A DNA stretch of 64,000 nt from an uncultured Aurantimonas sp. (GCA_947488615.1 CANKZU010000005.1:181666-245665); one strand, 5' to 3'. Positions 29,871 to 38,956 are shown, counted from the stretch's first letter. Notes: generated from the letters alone by a model not told the origin. Made by a program: numbers and translations.

Positions 29871-30083
29871 GGACGGCTCCCAAGTGTTGCGGGGTTCCCC
29901 GGAGCGTTAGCCGGAACCGGGCGTCCTGTGAAGCCACACGAAACGTTCATTCCCTGAGGTTAAGAATTTGAGGCAAGTTTTTGGCTTCGACGCAAAAAGC
30001 CCGTATTGCTGTCGGATCGCCGTAAGTCTGGGAAAGGCGCATCGCGGGCGTCGATGGACCGAGCCAGGACGGAGAGGACCCGA

Positions 30084-30806
30084 TTGACCGTGGAGACGAA
30101 CGCAACCGGAAGGCGCACAGCCAGGCCGACGGCCTCGCCGACGAGGCCGACCGGGCACGGAGCGGGCACGCGTATCGAGCGGGAATTCGCACGGGCAAGA
30201 CGGCACTCGCGCCTTGTGCGGGTGCTAAAGATCGGCCTGCCGGCGGTCGCGGCGCTGATCGTCGCCTTCGGGGTTGCCGTGACTTGGCTGGCACGCGGCC
30301 TGCCGGACAACGTTTCCGTCGCCGACACCTCGATCTCCGACGGCCGGGTGGTGATGCAGGCCCCGCGAATGTCGGGGCTCGACAGCAGCAATCGGCCCTA
30401 CGATCTGGTCGCCGAGCGCGCCATCCAGTCACTGAACGGCGGCGGTGTCGATCTGGAAAGGGTGAAGGCCAAAATCTCCGTCGATGACGATACGACCGCC
30501 GACATCACGGCGGAATCGGGCAACTACGATCAAATCAACCAGAGATTGCGGCTGCGCGACGGGATTACCGTCGAGACGACGAGCGGCATCTCGATCAATC
30601 TCGCGGCGGCGGACATCGATCTTGCCGAAGGAACCCTGGACGGCGAGGGACCCGTCGCGATCGACACCCCGGCCCAGACCATTCGCTCCGAAACACTCAC
30701 CGTATCTGAGGGAGGCAAGGTCCTTTCCTTCGGCGGGCGCGTCAAAATGGTTCTCAACCCGGACCCATCCTCCGCCATTCAAGAACAAGCCTCGAGAAAC
30801 GAGTAA
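30084..30806 (+). CDS. lptC: LPS export ABC transporter periplasmic protein LptC
   Basis: LptC links the LptBFG inner-membrane transporter to LptA in LPS export. This protein of about 240 residues has a charged N-terminus, one membrane anchor (VLKIGLPAVAALIVAFGVAV) and a beta-jellyroll with PRMSGLDSSNRPYDLVAERA typical of LptC. I use the TTG at 30084 because GGAGAGGA sits five bases upstream; the ATG at 30054 has no comparable site but is the main alternative. The stop at 30806 lies four bases before lptA, so lptC and lptA form one operon that leads into lptB. Confidence 0.87.
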   Translation: MTVETNATGRRTARPTASPTRPTGHGAGTRIEREFARARRHSRLVRVLKIGLPAVAALIVAFGVAVTWLARGLPDNVSVADTSISDGRVVMQAPRMSGLDSSNRPYDLVAERAIQSLNGGGVDLERVKAKISVDDDTTADITAESGNYDQINQRLRLRDGITVETTSGISINLAAADIDLAEGTLDGEGPVAIDTPAQTIRSETLTVSEGGKVLSFGGRVKMVLNPDPSSAIQEQASRNE

Positions 30807-30809
30807 GAT

Positions 30810-31403
30810 ATGCGATCGTCAAAATTCGGCCGCGCGGTTCCGCTGTATGCCGCCCTGTTCGCGAGCTTCATTCTCGCCGCGCCCGCGCCGGCACAGCAGC
30901 AGGGGCTCGGCGAGAGCTTCACTGGCCTCCAGATCAACGGCGACCAGCCGATCTCGATCGAGTCGAACCAGCTCGACGTCGACGACAACCAGGCGGTCGC
31001 CACCTTCACCGGCAATGTCCAGGTATCGCAGGGCCAGACCGAACTGAGGACCGGCAAGCTTGTGGTTTCCTATCGCAAGGCGCAGGAGGGAGCGTCGGGC
31101 GGCAAGTCGGGCACCAGCGCGCTTCCGGGCGGCTCCAGCCAGATCGAGCGACTGGAGGCGAGCGAGAAGGTCTACGTGAAATCCGCCGATCAGGTCGCGA
31201 CCGCCGAGAAGGCGTCCTTCGATATGAAAAGCGAGGTGGTCGTGATGACCGGAAACGTCGTCCTCTCGCAGGGCCAGAACGTCGCCGAGGGCTGCCGGCT
31301 GACGATCCAGATGCAGACGGGCCTGGCCCGCCTCGAAAGCACGAATTGCGACAATGGCGACAGCGGCGGCCGGGTCCGTATGATGCTGACGCCGGACCAG
31401 TAG
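30810..31403 (+). CDS. lptA: LPS transport periplasmic protein LptA
   Basis: LptA forms the periplasmic bridge for LPS from LptC to the outer-membrane LptD. A signal peptide is present (LYAALFASFILAAPAPAQ). The OstA domain starts with QPISIESNQLDVDDNQAVAT and contains TFTGNVQVSQGQTELRTGKL, the family's main block, and a second VVVMTGNVVLSQGQNVAEG. The length of 197 is normal. It lies between lptC and lptB in the standard order. Confidence 0.95.
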   Translation: MRSSKFGRAVPLYAALFASFILAAPAPAQQQGLGESFTGLQINGDQPISIESNQLDVDDNQAVATFTGNVQVSQGQTELRTGKLVVSYRKAQEGASGGKSGTSALPGGSSQIERLEASEKVYVKSADQVATAEKASFDMKSEVVVMTGNVVLSQGQNVAEGCRLTIQMQTGLARLESTNCDNGDSGGRVRMMLTPDQ

Positions 31404-31437
31404 TGCAGCGATTGGAAGAGCCATTGAGGTCGAACGC

Positions 31438-32280
31438 GTGAAGTTTCAGACGATCGCAGAATCCGGGACATCGGCACAGATTCGACGCCGCTCATCCGCC
31501 GAGGGCGACGCCGTGTCCGGTCCGGAGGACGGTGGTCAGGATCATCCCGACGGCGCTGTCGGGACGCTCTATGCCACCGGGCTGACCAAGACCTACCGCG
31601 GCCGGCGCGTCGTCGACGATGTGCAACTCGGGGTGCGCCGCGGCGAAGCCGTCGGCCTGCTCGGCCCGAACGGCGCCGGCAAGACGACCTGCTTCTACAT
31701 GATCACCGGGCTCGTTCCCGTCGATGCCGGCCGCATCGTACTCGACGGCCACGACATCACCGGTGTCCCGATGTATCGCCGCTCGCGGCTGGGGATCGGC
31801 TATCTTCCGCAAGAGGCCTCGATCTTCCGCGGCCTGTCGGTCGAGGACAATATTCGCGCTGTTCTGGAGGTGGTAGAGCCCGATCGCGCGGTCCGCGAGC
31901 GTGAGCTCACCGCGCTGCTCGAGGAATTCAACATCGATCATTTGCGCAAGCAGGCCTCGACCTCGCTCTCCGGCGGCGAGCGCCGGCGCTGCGAGATCGC
32001 GCGCTCGCTTGCCTCCAAGCCGACCTTCATGCTGCTCGACGAGCCCTTCGCCGGTGTCGACCCCATCGCCGTCTCGGACATCCAGGGGTTGGTTCGGCAC
32101 CTGACCAAGCGCGGTATCGGCGTATTGATCACCGATCACAACGTCCGTGAGACGCTGGGGTTGATCGACCGCGCCTATATCATGCACGCCGGCGCCGTCC
32201 TCACCCACGGCCGTCCCCAGGAGATCGTCGACAACGCCGATGTGCGTCGGTTCTATCTCGGCGACGAATTCAGCTTTTGA
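31438..32280 (+). CDS. lptB: LPS export ABC transporter ATP-binding protein LptB
   Basis: LptB powers LPS extraction. Walker A is LLGPNGAGKTTCFYMI, the signature is TSLSGGERRRCEIARSLA and Walker B is FMLLDEPFAGVDPIAV, followed by ITDHNVRETL. The 280-residue frame has about 40 extra residues before LYATGLTKTYRGRRVV. They are rich in G, D and S and are probably a disordered extension or an over-called start. GTG 31438 is the longest start; later starts within this extension are possible. It is followed by rpoN after about 175 bases. Confidence 0.95.
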   Translation: MKFQTIAESGTSAQIRRRSSAEGDAVSGPEDGGQDHPDGAVGTLYATGLTKTYRGRRVVDDVQLGVRRGEAVGLLGPNGAGKTTCFYMITGLVPVDAGRIVLDGHDITGVPMYRRSRLGIGYLPQEASIFRGLSVEDNIRAVLEVVEPDRAVRERELTALLEEFNIDHLRKQASTSLSGGERRRCEIARSLASKPTFMLLDEPFAGVDPIAVSDIQGLVRHLTKRGIGVLITDHNVRETLGLIDRAYIMHAGAVLTHGRPQEIVDNADVRRFYLGDEFSF

Positions 32281-32456
32281 ACCGCGATAACGCCGCCGCG
32301 CGACGATTGACAAAGAACACGACGACCCGCTTTGATGAGGCGGCAAGGGTTGCCGCCCGTCCAGCTTTCGCGGGCAAGCGCCGCGCGGCGTGTGCGCGGT
32401 GCCGGGACATCTCGCGACGGCGGCAGCCCAGACCTAGGTGAGTGTATCGGCGTCTC

Positions 32457-33968
32457 ATGGCTCTTTCCGCCAAACTGCACATGCGGCAGACGCAATCGCT
32501 GGTGATGACGCCCCAGCTGCTGCAATCGATTCGCCTGCTCCAATACAGCCATCTCGAACTGAAAGCCTTCATCGAGACCGAGATGGAGCGCAATCCGTTG
32601 ATCGCGGAAGCCGATGCAGACGCGTCCGACGCGACCGCGCCCGAGAATCTGGACGGCCTTGCGGGCGGTGCGGAAAAGCCGCCGGGCGAGGATACGGAGC
32701 ATGGCGGCTTGACCGGCGCGGCGAGCGATGGCGCGGCTTTCGAGAGCGGCTTTTCAGGTCGCGATGACGCCGGTGACGACAGGCCGGCCCAATCCGGCCC
32801 GAGCCTGCGCGGCGAGACCCGACTGAGCGGCGCCGGGTCCGATTTCAGTATCGACGACCTGGCCGACGGCCGACCGTCCCTTCATGCCCACGCGCGCGGT
32901 GAAGTCGCCGACGCGCTTGCGCCCGGCCTGGAGCGCAAGATCGGTGAGGCGATGGTCGAGCTTCTCGACGAATGCGGCTATTTGCGGATCGCCACGGAGA
33001 GTTTCGCCGCCGATCTCGGCGTTGCGACGACCGACGTCGAAGCGGCGCTCGCGATCCTACAGCGCGAAGCGACGCCGCCGGGGCTGTTCGCCCGCGATCT
33101 CGCCGAATGCCTGGCGCTGCAGCTGCAACGCCAGGGCCGGTTCGACCCGGTCATGCGAACCGTGCTCGCTCATCTCGACCTGCTTGCCCGGCGCGACTTC
33201 GCCGCGCTCCGACGTCTCACCGGCGAGGACGAGGCCGGTCTGATGGATATCCTCGCCGAGATCCGCGGCCTCGACCCCAAGCCCGGACACGCCTTCGATC
33301 ACGAGGGTTTCGAGACGCTCATCCCCGACGTCATCGTCACCGAAGCGCCGGATGGCGGCTGGCGAGTCGAACTCAACCCGGACGCGTTGCCGCGTGTGCT
33401 CGTCGACAACGCCTATCTGCGCACCGTGCGCGGCGGCTGCCTGTCTGACGACGATCGTGCCTTCATCGGCGAATGCCAGCAATCGGCCAATTGGCTGGTG
33501 CGCTCGCTCGACCAAAGGGCCAAGACGATCGTCAAGGTCGCGAGCGAGATCGTGCGCCGCCAGGACGGGTTTTTGACCCATGGAATCAAAGGGCTGAAGC
33601 CGATGACGCTGATGGCGGTTGCCGAAGCGATCGGAATGCATGAATCGACCGTCAGCCGGGTGACCGCGTCGAAATTCGTCGCGACGCCGCGCGGCACTTT
33701 CGAAATGCGCTTCTTCTTCACCGTGGCACTCGCCTCGGCGCATGGTGGCGATGCCCATTCGGCCGAGACGGTCAAGTACCGAATCAAGGCGCTGATCGAC
33801 GCCGAAAGCCAGGGCAAGGTCATGTCCGACGACGACATCGCCGCGGTTCTGAACAAGGAAGGAGTCGATCTGGCAAGGCGGACTGTCGCGAAATATCGCG
33901 AGGCGCTCGGCATTGCGTCGTCGATCCAGCGCCGGCGCGAGATGAACGCGCGGCGGCTGGCCTCTTGA
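32457..33968 (+). CDS. rpoN: RNA polymerase sigma-54 factor
   Basis: Sigma-54 directs transcription of nitrogen, motility and other enhancer-dependent genes. The N-terminal activator-interacting region is Q- and L-rich (AKLHMRQTQSLVMTPQLLQS). An acidic linker follows (residues about 55-125). The C-terminal part has a helix-turn-helix (MAVAEAIGMHESTVSR) and the RpoN box ARRTVAKYRE. The length of 503 is typical. ATG 32457 matches the family N-terminus. The order lptB-rpoN-hpf-ptsN is the classic proteobacterial rpoN cluster. Confidence 0.97.
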   Translation: MALSAKLHMRQTQSLVMTPQLLQSIRLLQYSHLELKAFIETEMERNPLIAEADADASDATAPENLDGLAGGAEKPPGEDTEHGGLTGAASDGAAFESGFSGRDDAGDDRPAQSGPSLRGETRLSGAGSDFSIDDLADGRPSLHAHARGEVADALAPGLERKIGEAMVELLDECGYLRIATESFAADLGVATTDVEAALAILQREATPPGLFARDLAECLALQLQRQGRFDPVMRTVLAHLDLLARRDFAALRRLTGEDEAGLMDILAEIRGLDPKPGHAFDHEGFETLIPDVIVTEAPDGGWRVELNPDALPRVLVDNAYLRTVRGGCLSDDDRAFIGECQQSANWLVRSLDQRAKTIVKVASEIVRRQDGFLTHGIKGLKPMTLMAVAEAIGMHESTVSRVTASKFVATPRGTFEMRFFFTVALASAHGGDAHSAETVKYRIKALIDAESQGKVMSDDDIAAVLNKEGVDLARRTVAKYREALGIASSIQRRREMNARRLAS

Positions 33969-34222
33969 CGAAGGACCGCGGGGTGGCGCAGACCAGAGCG
34001 ACGCTCGGGCTTTTCGGAAAGGGGGATGGGCCATGATCCCCGCGTTGACAGTCTTGGCGTTCATCCCTAGAAGGCGCCACTTCGTGAATTCGGCCGGGTC
34101 CGCCCGATCCCGCACCGCCGCCCGTGAAACTTGCGGACCAAACGGCATCCAACGCCCGCCCGGCGCGTTTCACTCGACCGGCACCAGAGGCCGCAACGGT
34201 CATCTCACAGGAGCTTTCAAGC

Positions 34223-34795
34223 ATGAGCCTTCGTGTATCGGGAAAGCACATGGACGTCGGCGAGACGTTCCGGACGCGGATCGAGGAACGGCTGAGCGAA
34301 GCCGTCGACAAATATTTCGATGGTAATTTCTCCGGGACCGTCGTGATTTCGAAAAACGCCGCCCGCTATTCGTCCGATTGCACCTTACACCTCGACACCG
34401 GCGTGGTTTTCCAGGCCGCCGGTGAGGCACACGACCCCGAGGCCAGCTTCGCCGAGGCCGCCGAACGTATCGAGAAGCGTCTCAGGCGCTACAAGCGCCG
34501 GCTCAAGGATCACCGCCCACACGTCAACGGCCGCGATATGGCCTATTCCGTCATGGCCGCGATTCCGGAGGAAGAGGAAGAGATTGCCGAGGACTTCTCG
34601 CCGGCGATCATCGCCGAAACCACGCTGAAGGTCGGAACGCATTCGGTCGCCGGCGCGGTGATGGAACTCGACCGGCAGGATGGCCCGGTCGTGGTCTTCC
34701 GCAATGCCAAATCCGGGGACCTCAACATCGTCTTCCGGCGGCCCGACGGCAATTACGGCTGGGTGGATCCATCGGCCTACGCTGGCGACGCTTGA
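34223..34795 (+). CDS. hpf: Long-form ribosome hibernation promoting factor
   Basis: This 190-residue protein has the N-terminal S30AE/YfiA domain (MSLRVSGKHMDVGETFRTRI) and a C-terminal dimerisation domain (FRNAKSGDLNIVFRRPDGNY), which is the long HPF form that builds 100S ribosome dimers. AGGAG nine bases upstream of ATG 34223 decides the start over 34124. It sits between rpoN and ptsN, as in many proteobacteria. Expression on starvation is known for the family, not seen here. Confidence 0.93.
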   Translation: MSLRVSGKHMDVGETFRTRIEERLSEAVDKYFDGNFSGTVVISKNAARYSSDCTLHLDTGVVFQAAGEAHDPEASFAEAAERIEKRLRRYKRRLKDHRPHVNGRDMAYSVMAAIPEEEEEIAEDFSPAIIAETTLKVGTHSVAGAVMELDRQDGPVVVFRNAKSGDLNIVFRRPDGNYGWVDPSAYAGDA

Positions 34796-34854
34796 GCGCC
34801 GCACAAGGTTCAGGGCTCAGGTTGACGCGCTCCCCAGCAAGAGGCACCTCAGCG

Positions 34855-35319
34855 ATGGATTTCGAGACGCTCATCGAACCAGCGGCGATTCTGCCCGCCT
34901 TGCGGGCCACTTCGAAGAAACAGGTGCTTCAGGAACTCGCCGAGAAAGCCGCGACGCTGACCGGGCTGCCCGAGCGCGAGGTGTTCGAGACAATCCTGCA
35001 GCGCGAAAAGCTCGGATCGACGGGCGTCGGTAATGGTATCGCCATCCCGCACGGCAAGCTTCAGGCGCTCGATCACATTGTCGGTGTTTTCGCGCGGCTG
35101 ACGCGCCCGGTCGATTTCGACGCGCTCGACGACCAGCCGGTCGACCTCGTCTTCCTGCTGCTCGCGCCAGAGGGGTCGGGTGCCGATCACCTCAAGGCGC
35201 TGTCCAAGGTCGCGCGGCTGTTGCGCAACCGGGATACCGTCGCCAACATCCGCGACGCGCGCGATGCAGGTTCCCTCTACGCGCTGATGACCAGCGCCTC
35301 GGCCCAGAACGCCGCCTGA
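34855..35319 (+). CDS. ptsN: Nitrogen-regulatory PTS protein EIIA(Ntr)
   Basis: PtsN accepts phosphate from NPr/HPr in the regulatory PTS and controls potassium, carbon and nitrogen responses. This 154-residue protein has the EIIA(Fru)-type fold with the phosphorylated His in STGVGNGIAIPHGK. ATG 34855 (MDFETLI) is chosen; the longer frame from 34792 is not conserved. It lies 59 bases after hpf. Its likely partner HPr is at 44677-45063 in this window; EI(Ntr) is not in view. Confidence 0.93.
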   Translation: MDFETLIEPAAILPALRATSKKQVLQELAEKAATLTGLPEREVFETILQREKLGSTGVGNGIAIPHGKLQALDHIVGVFARLTRPVDFDALDDQPVDLVFLLLAPEGSGADHLKALSKVARLLRNRDTVANIRDARDAGSLYALMTSASAQNAA

Positions 35320-35336
35320 TTTTCTCCACCCCGCAC

Positions 35337-35371
35337 GAAAAAGGCGACCACGCCGGTCCGGCATGGTCGCC
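35337..35371. terminator. Terminator hairpin between ptsN and the DUF1150 gene
   Basis: GGCGACCA pairs with TGGTCGCC around an inner GCCGG/CCGGC hairpin. On the minus strand it is followed by TTTTTCG, a good intrinsic terminator for the DUF1150-hsp20 side. On the plus strand it lies just after ptsN and may act in both directions. Confidence 0.78.
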
Positions 35372-35398
35372 CTGATTTGTCGTCGTGGTGGGTCGCCG

Positions 35399-35653
35399 TC
35401 AGTGGAGGCTGACCGTCTCCAACTCGTTTTCGTTGGCGCTCGCCAGGATGCTGCCGCGGTCGTCGGACACCGCCAGCGGCGTTCCGTCGGCCGAGAACAG
35501 GGCCCAGAGATTGAGCCCGGGGCGGATCGATTGGGCGGCGGGAAACCGCGCACGCATCTCGTCCGAGGTCATCTGGCGCAGATACGCGACATGGCCCTCG
35601 CCGATGGCGGCAAGATCGGTCTCGCTGACAGTCGAAATCTGGTGTTCGGTCAT
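35399..35653 (-). CDS. DUF1150-family protein
   Basis: This is an 84-residue soluble protein with no signal peptide. The block EGHVAYLRQMTSDEMRARF and the ending TPLAVSDDRGSILASANENE match DUF1150, a small alphaproteobacterial family that commonly follows hsp20/ibpA genes, as it does here. The function is unknown; co-expression with the small heat-shock protein 35 bases upstream suggests a role in protein quality control, but that is inference. Confidence 0.82.
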   Translation of the reverse strand: MTEHQISTVSETDLAAIGEGHVAYLRQMTSDEMRARFPAAQSIRPGLNLWALFSADGTPLAVSDDRGSILASANENELETVSLH

Positions 35654-35688
35654 GGCACCGTCTCCTTTAAAGGCTGCGCGATACTCGG

Positions 35689-36123
35689 TCAGTCGGCGAC
35701 CGCGATCTCGATCTTCTTAACGATCCGCTCAGGCTCCGGCTTTGCCAGATCAATAAACAAAAGCCCGTTCTTCAACCGCGCCCCGATGATCCGCATACCG
35801 TCCGCGAGCAGGAAGCCCTTCTGGAACTGCCGCGCGGCGATGCCACGATGCAGATATTCGCGCTCGGTCTCGTCGCTCTGGCGACCGCGGATCAGAAGCT
35901 GGTTCTCTTCCGTCGTGACCTCCAACTCCTCCGGCCTGAAACCGGCCACCGCAAGGGTAATGCGGATCAGGTCGTCGCATACCGCCCCGTCCTTGCCAGG
36001 CCGGACACGTTCGATATTATAGGGCGGGTAGCCGTCGCCAGCCTTAACAATCCGCTCAAGGGTCTTTTCGACACTGTCGAAGCCAAGCAGAAGCGGGCTG
36101 GAAAACGGCGTCATACGGCTCAT
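35689..36123 (-). CDS. Small heat-shock protein (Hsp20/IbpA family)
   Basis: This 144-residue chaperone holds unfolded proteins. It has the N-terminus MSRMTPFSSPLLLGFDSVEK, the PPYNIERV motif common to rhizobial Hsp20, an alpha-crystallin domain with LRITLAVAGFRPEEL-like strands (read here as IRITLAVAGF), and the C-terminal I-x-I-type IEIAVAD. ATG 36123 was chosen by family match; AAGGA lies 12 bases upstream, a long spacing. It precedes DUF1150. Heat control is expected for the family, but I could not demonstrate a thermometer element. Confidence 0.92.
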   Translation of the reverse strand: MSRMTPFSSPLLLGFDSVEKTLERIVKAGDGYPPYNIERVRPGKDGAVCDDLIRITLAVAGFRPEELEVTTEENQLLIRGRQSDETEREYLHRGIAARQFQKGFLLADGMRIIGARLKNGLLFIDLAKPEPERIVKKIEIAVAD

Positions 36124-36342
36124 TGGTCTGCCAAGTCCTTCAAGAAGCGACTTTCTGGGAGATGGCCCTCTAGCGGCACCGTCTCCGACGTTCACTTCTC
36201 CATATGGCGTCGCCGGTCCGGCCATTCAATCCATCGCGCTGGTGCCGTGGATGTCACGATACTGGCACCGTTTCCTTGCCAAACGGAAAACGGCGACCCG
36301 ATCCAGGCCGCCGTTGGCTTGTCCAGTCGAACCTGCGCCGGG

Positions 36343-36849
36343 TCACGAGGCCGTGGTCGCGCCCTCCTTGAAGGCCAGCGCCACGCCGTTCAGGCAGTGC
36401 CGCTTGCCGGTCGGCGCGGGACCATCGTCGAAGATATGGCCGAAATGCCCGCCGCAGGTAGCGCAGTGGACTTCGGTTCGCGGATAGATCAGCGCGTAGT
36501 CCGTCCTGGTGCCGATCGCCACCGCCGATAGCGGCGCCCAAAAGCTCGGCCAACCGGTTCCGGAGTCGTATTTCGCCGCAGACGAATAAGCCGGCGTATC
36601 GCAGCCGGCGCAGGCATAGAGGCCCGCCTGCTTGTTGTCGTTGAGCGGGCTGGTGAAGGGGCGCTCGGTCGATTCCTCACGCAGCACGGCAAACTGTTCC
36701 GCCGTCAGCTTGGCGCGCCACTCGTCCGGGGTCAGCGACACCGGAAACTCCGCTTCGCGGCTTTTCGCGCGCGAGCCGAAAAACAAACCGCCGCCGATCG
36801 CCGTCGCGGCCATCGCCGCGGTGCTCAACAGAAAATTGCGTCTCATCAT
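36343..36849 (-). CDS. msrB: Peptide-methionine (R)-S-oxide reductase with Tat-type signal
   Basis: MsrB reduces methionine-R-sulfoxide. Both zinc CxxC pairs are present (ACAGCDTPAYSS and HCATCGGHFGH), as is the catalytic Cys in GKRHCLNGVAL. Before the domain, MMRRNFLLSTAAMAATAIGG is a twin-arginine signal (RRNFL), so the enzyme is probably exported to the periplasm instead of acting in the cytosol. GGGAG before ATG 36849 decides the start. It may protect envelope proteins against oxidation. Confidence 0.93.
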   Translation of the reverse strand: MMRRNFLLSTAAMAATAIGGGLFFGSRAKSREAEFPVSLTPDEWRAKLTAEQFAVLREESTERPFTSPLNDNKQAGLYACAGCDTPAYSSAAKYDSGTGWPSFWAPLSAVAIGTRTDYALIYPRTEVHCATCGGHFGHIFDDGPAPTGKRHCLNGVALAFKEGATTAS

Positions 36850-36960
36850 GGTGATCTCCCTGGTTCGACGAGGCGGCATTCACCGTCGCCTCCCGGCCGC
36901 ACGGGTAGTTAGCCATGGCGCGGCGCGGCAGCCGATCGTCGCAACAATAGTGGCACTGAA

Positions 36961-36992
36961 GCCCCCGCGCCACTCACGAAGGGCGCGGGGGC
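36961..36992 (-). terminator. Strong hairpin after the fasciclin gene
   Basis: GCCCCCGCGCC and GGCGCGGGGGC form a perfect 11-base stem with a 10-base loop, about 50 bases past the stop of the fasciclin gene. The T-run is weak (TTCAG on the minus strand), so efficiency is uncertain. Confidence 0.6.
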
Positions 36993-37041
36993 GATCACAT
37001 CGGCAGGAGCGACATCAGCCCGCCGTGGTCAGGACCAAGCC

Positions 37042-37611
37042 TTATTTGGGCATCAGCACGCTATCGATGACATGCACGACGCCGTTCGCCTGCATGACGT
37101 CGGCCTGGATGACCGTCGCGCCGTTGCCGGACTCATCGATGACGACCAGCTTGTCGCCATCCATCTGCAGCGTCAGCGTGCCGCCCGAGACGGTGGTGAC
37201 GTTGTGCTTGCCGCCATCGTCCTTGATCATCTGCATGGCTGCTTCGGACGTCGCGGCGGCAGGGACCACATGATAGGTCAGGATCTTGGTGAGCTGATCC
37301 TTGTTTTCCGGCTTCAGCAGCGTCTCGACGGTGCCGTCGGGAAGCTTTTCAAACGCTTCGTTGGTCGGCGCGAAGACCGTAAACGGTCCCTCACCGGCGA
37401 GCGTCTCGACCAGGCCGGCGGCCTTCACCGCCGCGACCAGCGTGGTCAGATTGTCGGCGGCCGATGCATTCTCCGGAATGGTCTTGGCCGGGTCCATCGG
37501 CGCGCCGCCGACCATCGGCATGTCCTGGGCGAAGCTCGCCGAGGTGACGCCGACGGTGCCGGCGGCGATGAGCGAGGCGATGGCGGTGGTGCGGATCAGA
37601 GTCTTGATCAT
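37042..37611 (-). CDS. Secreted fasciclin-domain protein
   Basis: This 189-residue protein has a signal peptide (residues 1-29, ending ASFAQ) and a single FAS1 domain. FTVFAPTNEAFEKLPDGTVE, LTYHVVPA and the C-terminal NGVVHVIDSVLMP are the H1, YH and H2 blocks. FAS1 proteins act in adhesion or at the cell surface. GGGAGA before ATG 37611 supports the start. A partial pentapeptide-like insert is not seen. It is probably monocistronic. Confidence 0.93.
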   Translation of the reverse strand: MIKTLIRTTAIASLIAAGTVGVTSASFAQDMPMVGGAPMDPAKTIPENASAADNLTTLVAAVKAAGLVETLAGEGPFTVFAPTNEAFEKLPDGTVETLLKPENKDQLTKILTYHVVPAAATSEAAMQMIKDDGGKHNVTTVSGGTLTLQMDGDKLVVIDESGNGATVIQADVMQANGVVHVIDSVLMPK

Positions 37612-37675
37612 GGTGAAGTCTCCCTGTTTCGTTAATGAAACGTTCCGTCCCGACTTGGGAGGATGCGGGAGATAC

Positions 37676-37697
37676 GAAGCCGGACGCGCCCGGCTTC
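37676..37697. terminator. Possible terminator hairpin
   Basis: GAAGCCGG and CCGGCTTC form a perfect eight-base stem with a six-base loop, followed by ATTTT on the plus strand. No plus-strand gene ends here, so it may close the GFA gene on the minus strand or sit in the fasciclin leader. Confidence 0.4.
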
Positions 37698-37843
37698 ATT
37701 TTGGGCGATCACGTAATCGTCAGGACTGAGGGGTGAGCCAGGCATTCGGCAAGGAGCCACGCGTGGCGAAGCTCGCCGGACACGACCACGCACCCCGGCG
37801 ACAGAGCAGCCGATCTCCTATCGGGCTTTTTCCTGGCCCAATC

Positions 37844-38272
37844 CTATTCGGGGACAGCCTCACCCGTACCACCCAGTTCGGCTGGGAAGTCCTTCAACTT
37901 GGGCAAGCCGTCCTTCATTGGCAGAACTGTCTCGGAATAGTTCACGTGGACGCCGGGGACGAAAGCGACGCTCGGGATCGTCGCGGCATAGACATCGGTC
38001 AAGCCAAAGGTCGGATGGTCGGTCATGATATGGCCGCCGCATTTCGTGCAGAATTGACGGTCGCTTTTCTCCGTCTTCTGAAACCGGCCGATAAACTCCC
38101 CACCCCTCGCGACGCTCACATTTTCCGGCTTCCACAAGGTGAATGCGTTTACCGGTCCAGCGGACCATGACCGGCAGGAACTGCAATGGCAGTAACCCAT
38201 GGCCTCCGGCTCGCCTTTCACCTCTATTTCCACGGCGCCGCAGAAACATGTCCCTTTGTGTCGTTCGGGCAT
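37844..38272 (-). CDS. GFA-family (glutathione-dependent formaldehyde-activating-like) protein
   Basis: This is a 142-residue zinc-binding protein with the GFA fold. Cysteine blocks are GTCFCGAVEIEV, GYCHCSSCRSWS and FCTKCGGHIM. The family includes a formaldehyde-glutathione enzyme and carbon-sulfur lyases, but most members, like this one, have unassigned substrates. AGGGAA upstream of ATG 38272 supports the start. No methylotrophy genes are nearby. Confidence 0.88.
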   Translation of the reverse strand: MPERHKGTCFCGAVEIEVKGEPEAMGYCHCSSCRSWSAGPVNAFTLWKPENVSVARGGEFIGRFQKTEKSDRQFCTKCGGHIMTDHPTFGLTDVYAATIPSVAFVPGVHVNYSETVLPMKDGLPKLKDFPAELGGTGEAVPE

Positions 38273-38402
38273 ATCGATTCCCTTGTTGGTGTGGGCGCCG
38301 CGAGTGTTCCAGAAGTTCGGCAGCTACGCCTTTCCCACAACCTGAAAAGACGGCGGACGTTTGCCCGCGCCCTACCATTCAACCGGATGATCGGCCTCCC
38401 TC

Positions 38403-38837
38403 TCAATCATCCACGCTCCCGCGCATCCGCTTGGTCTGGGAACGGCCCTTCTTGGCTTTCAGCCGGCGCTCGACCGAGCCTTTGGTCGGCCTGGTCTTGC
38501 GGCGTGGCGGCGGCGGCGGCTTCAGCGCCTCGCGGATGAGCTCGGCCAGCCGCTCCCTGGCGTCCTCGCGGTTGCGTTCCTGGCTGCGAAAGCGTGAGGC
38601 CTCGATGAGGACGTCGCCACCCTTGGTCGCGCGCTGCCCGGCCAGCCGCAACAGCCGGCGATGCGCCTCAGGATGCAGCACAGTGGACTGGCCTCCGAGG
38701 AACCGAAGCTGCACCGCCGTCGAGACCTTGTTGACGTTCTGGCCGCCGGGACCGCCGGCGCGGATGAACTGCTCCTCGAGATCGGCGTCGGGGATCGTCA
38801 CCCGGTCGGTAATCCTCAGATCGTTCTGCCCCGCCAT
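38403..38837 (-). CDS. arfB: Alternative ribosome-rescue factor ArfB (GGQ peptidyl-tRNA hydrolase)
   Basis: ArfB hydrolyses peptidyl-tRNA on stalled ribosomes. The catalytic GGQ is in FIRAGGPGGQNVNKV. The C-terminal basic tail (RRKTRPTKGSVERRLKAKK and on) is the mRNA-channel-binding helix. The length is 144. ATG 38837 (MAGQNDLRITD) was preferred over 38867. It lies upstream of a pckA terminator and is not obviously in an operon. Confidence 0.93.
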   Translation of the reverse strand: MAGQNDLRITDRVTIPDADLEEQFIRAGGPGGQNVNKVSTAVQLRFLGGQSTVLHPEAHRRLLRLAGQRATKGGDVLIEASRFRSQERNREDARERLAELIREALKPPPPPRRKTRPTKGSVERRLKAKKGRSQTKRMRGSVDD

Positions 38838-38956
38838 CCGTCGCGCCCTTCGCTTGCCGCCCAGCATCCCTTGCGATCCCGGCTGGACCTGATCGCACTA
38901 TAGAGGGTCTTCGGGGATCGCAACGCGCCGGCCTCGGTCCGCGCCGCTCGGCAAAC

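Noticed and set aside
36124..36250. ROSE-type RNA thermometer upstream of hsp20
   Set aside because: AAGGA is 12 bases from the ATG and the expected conserved element next to it is not seen.
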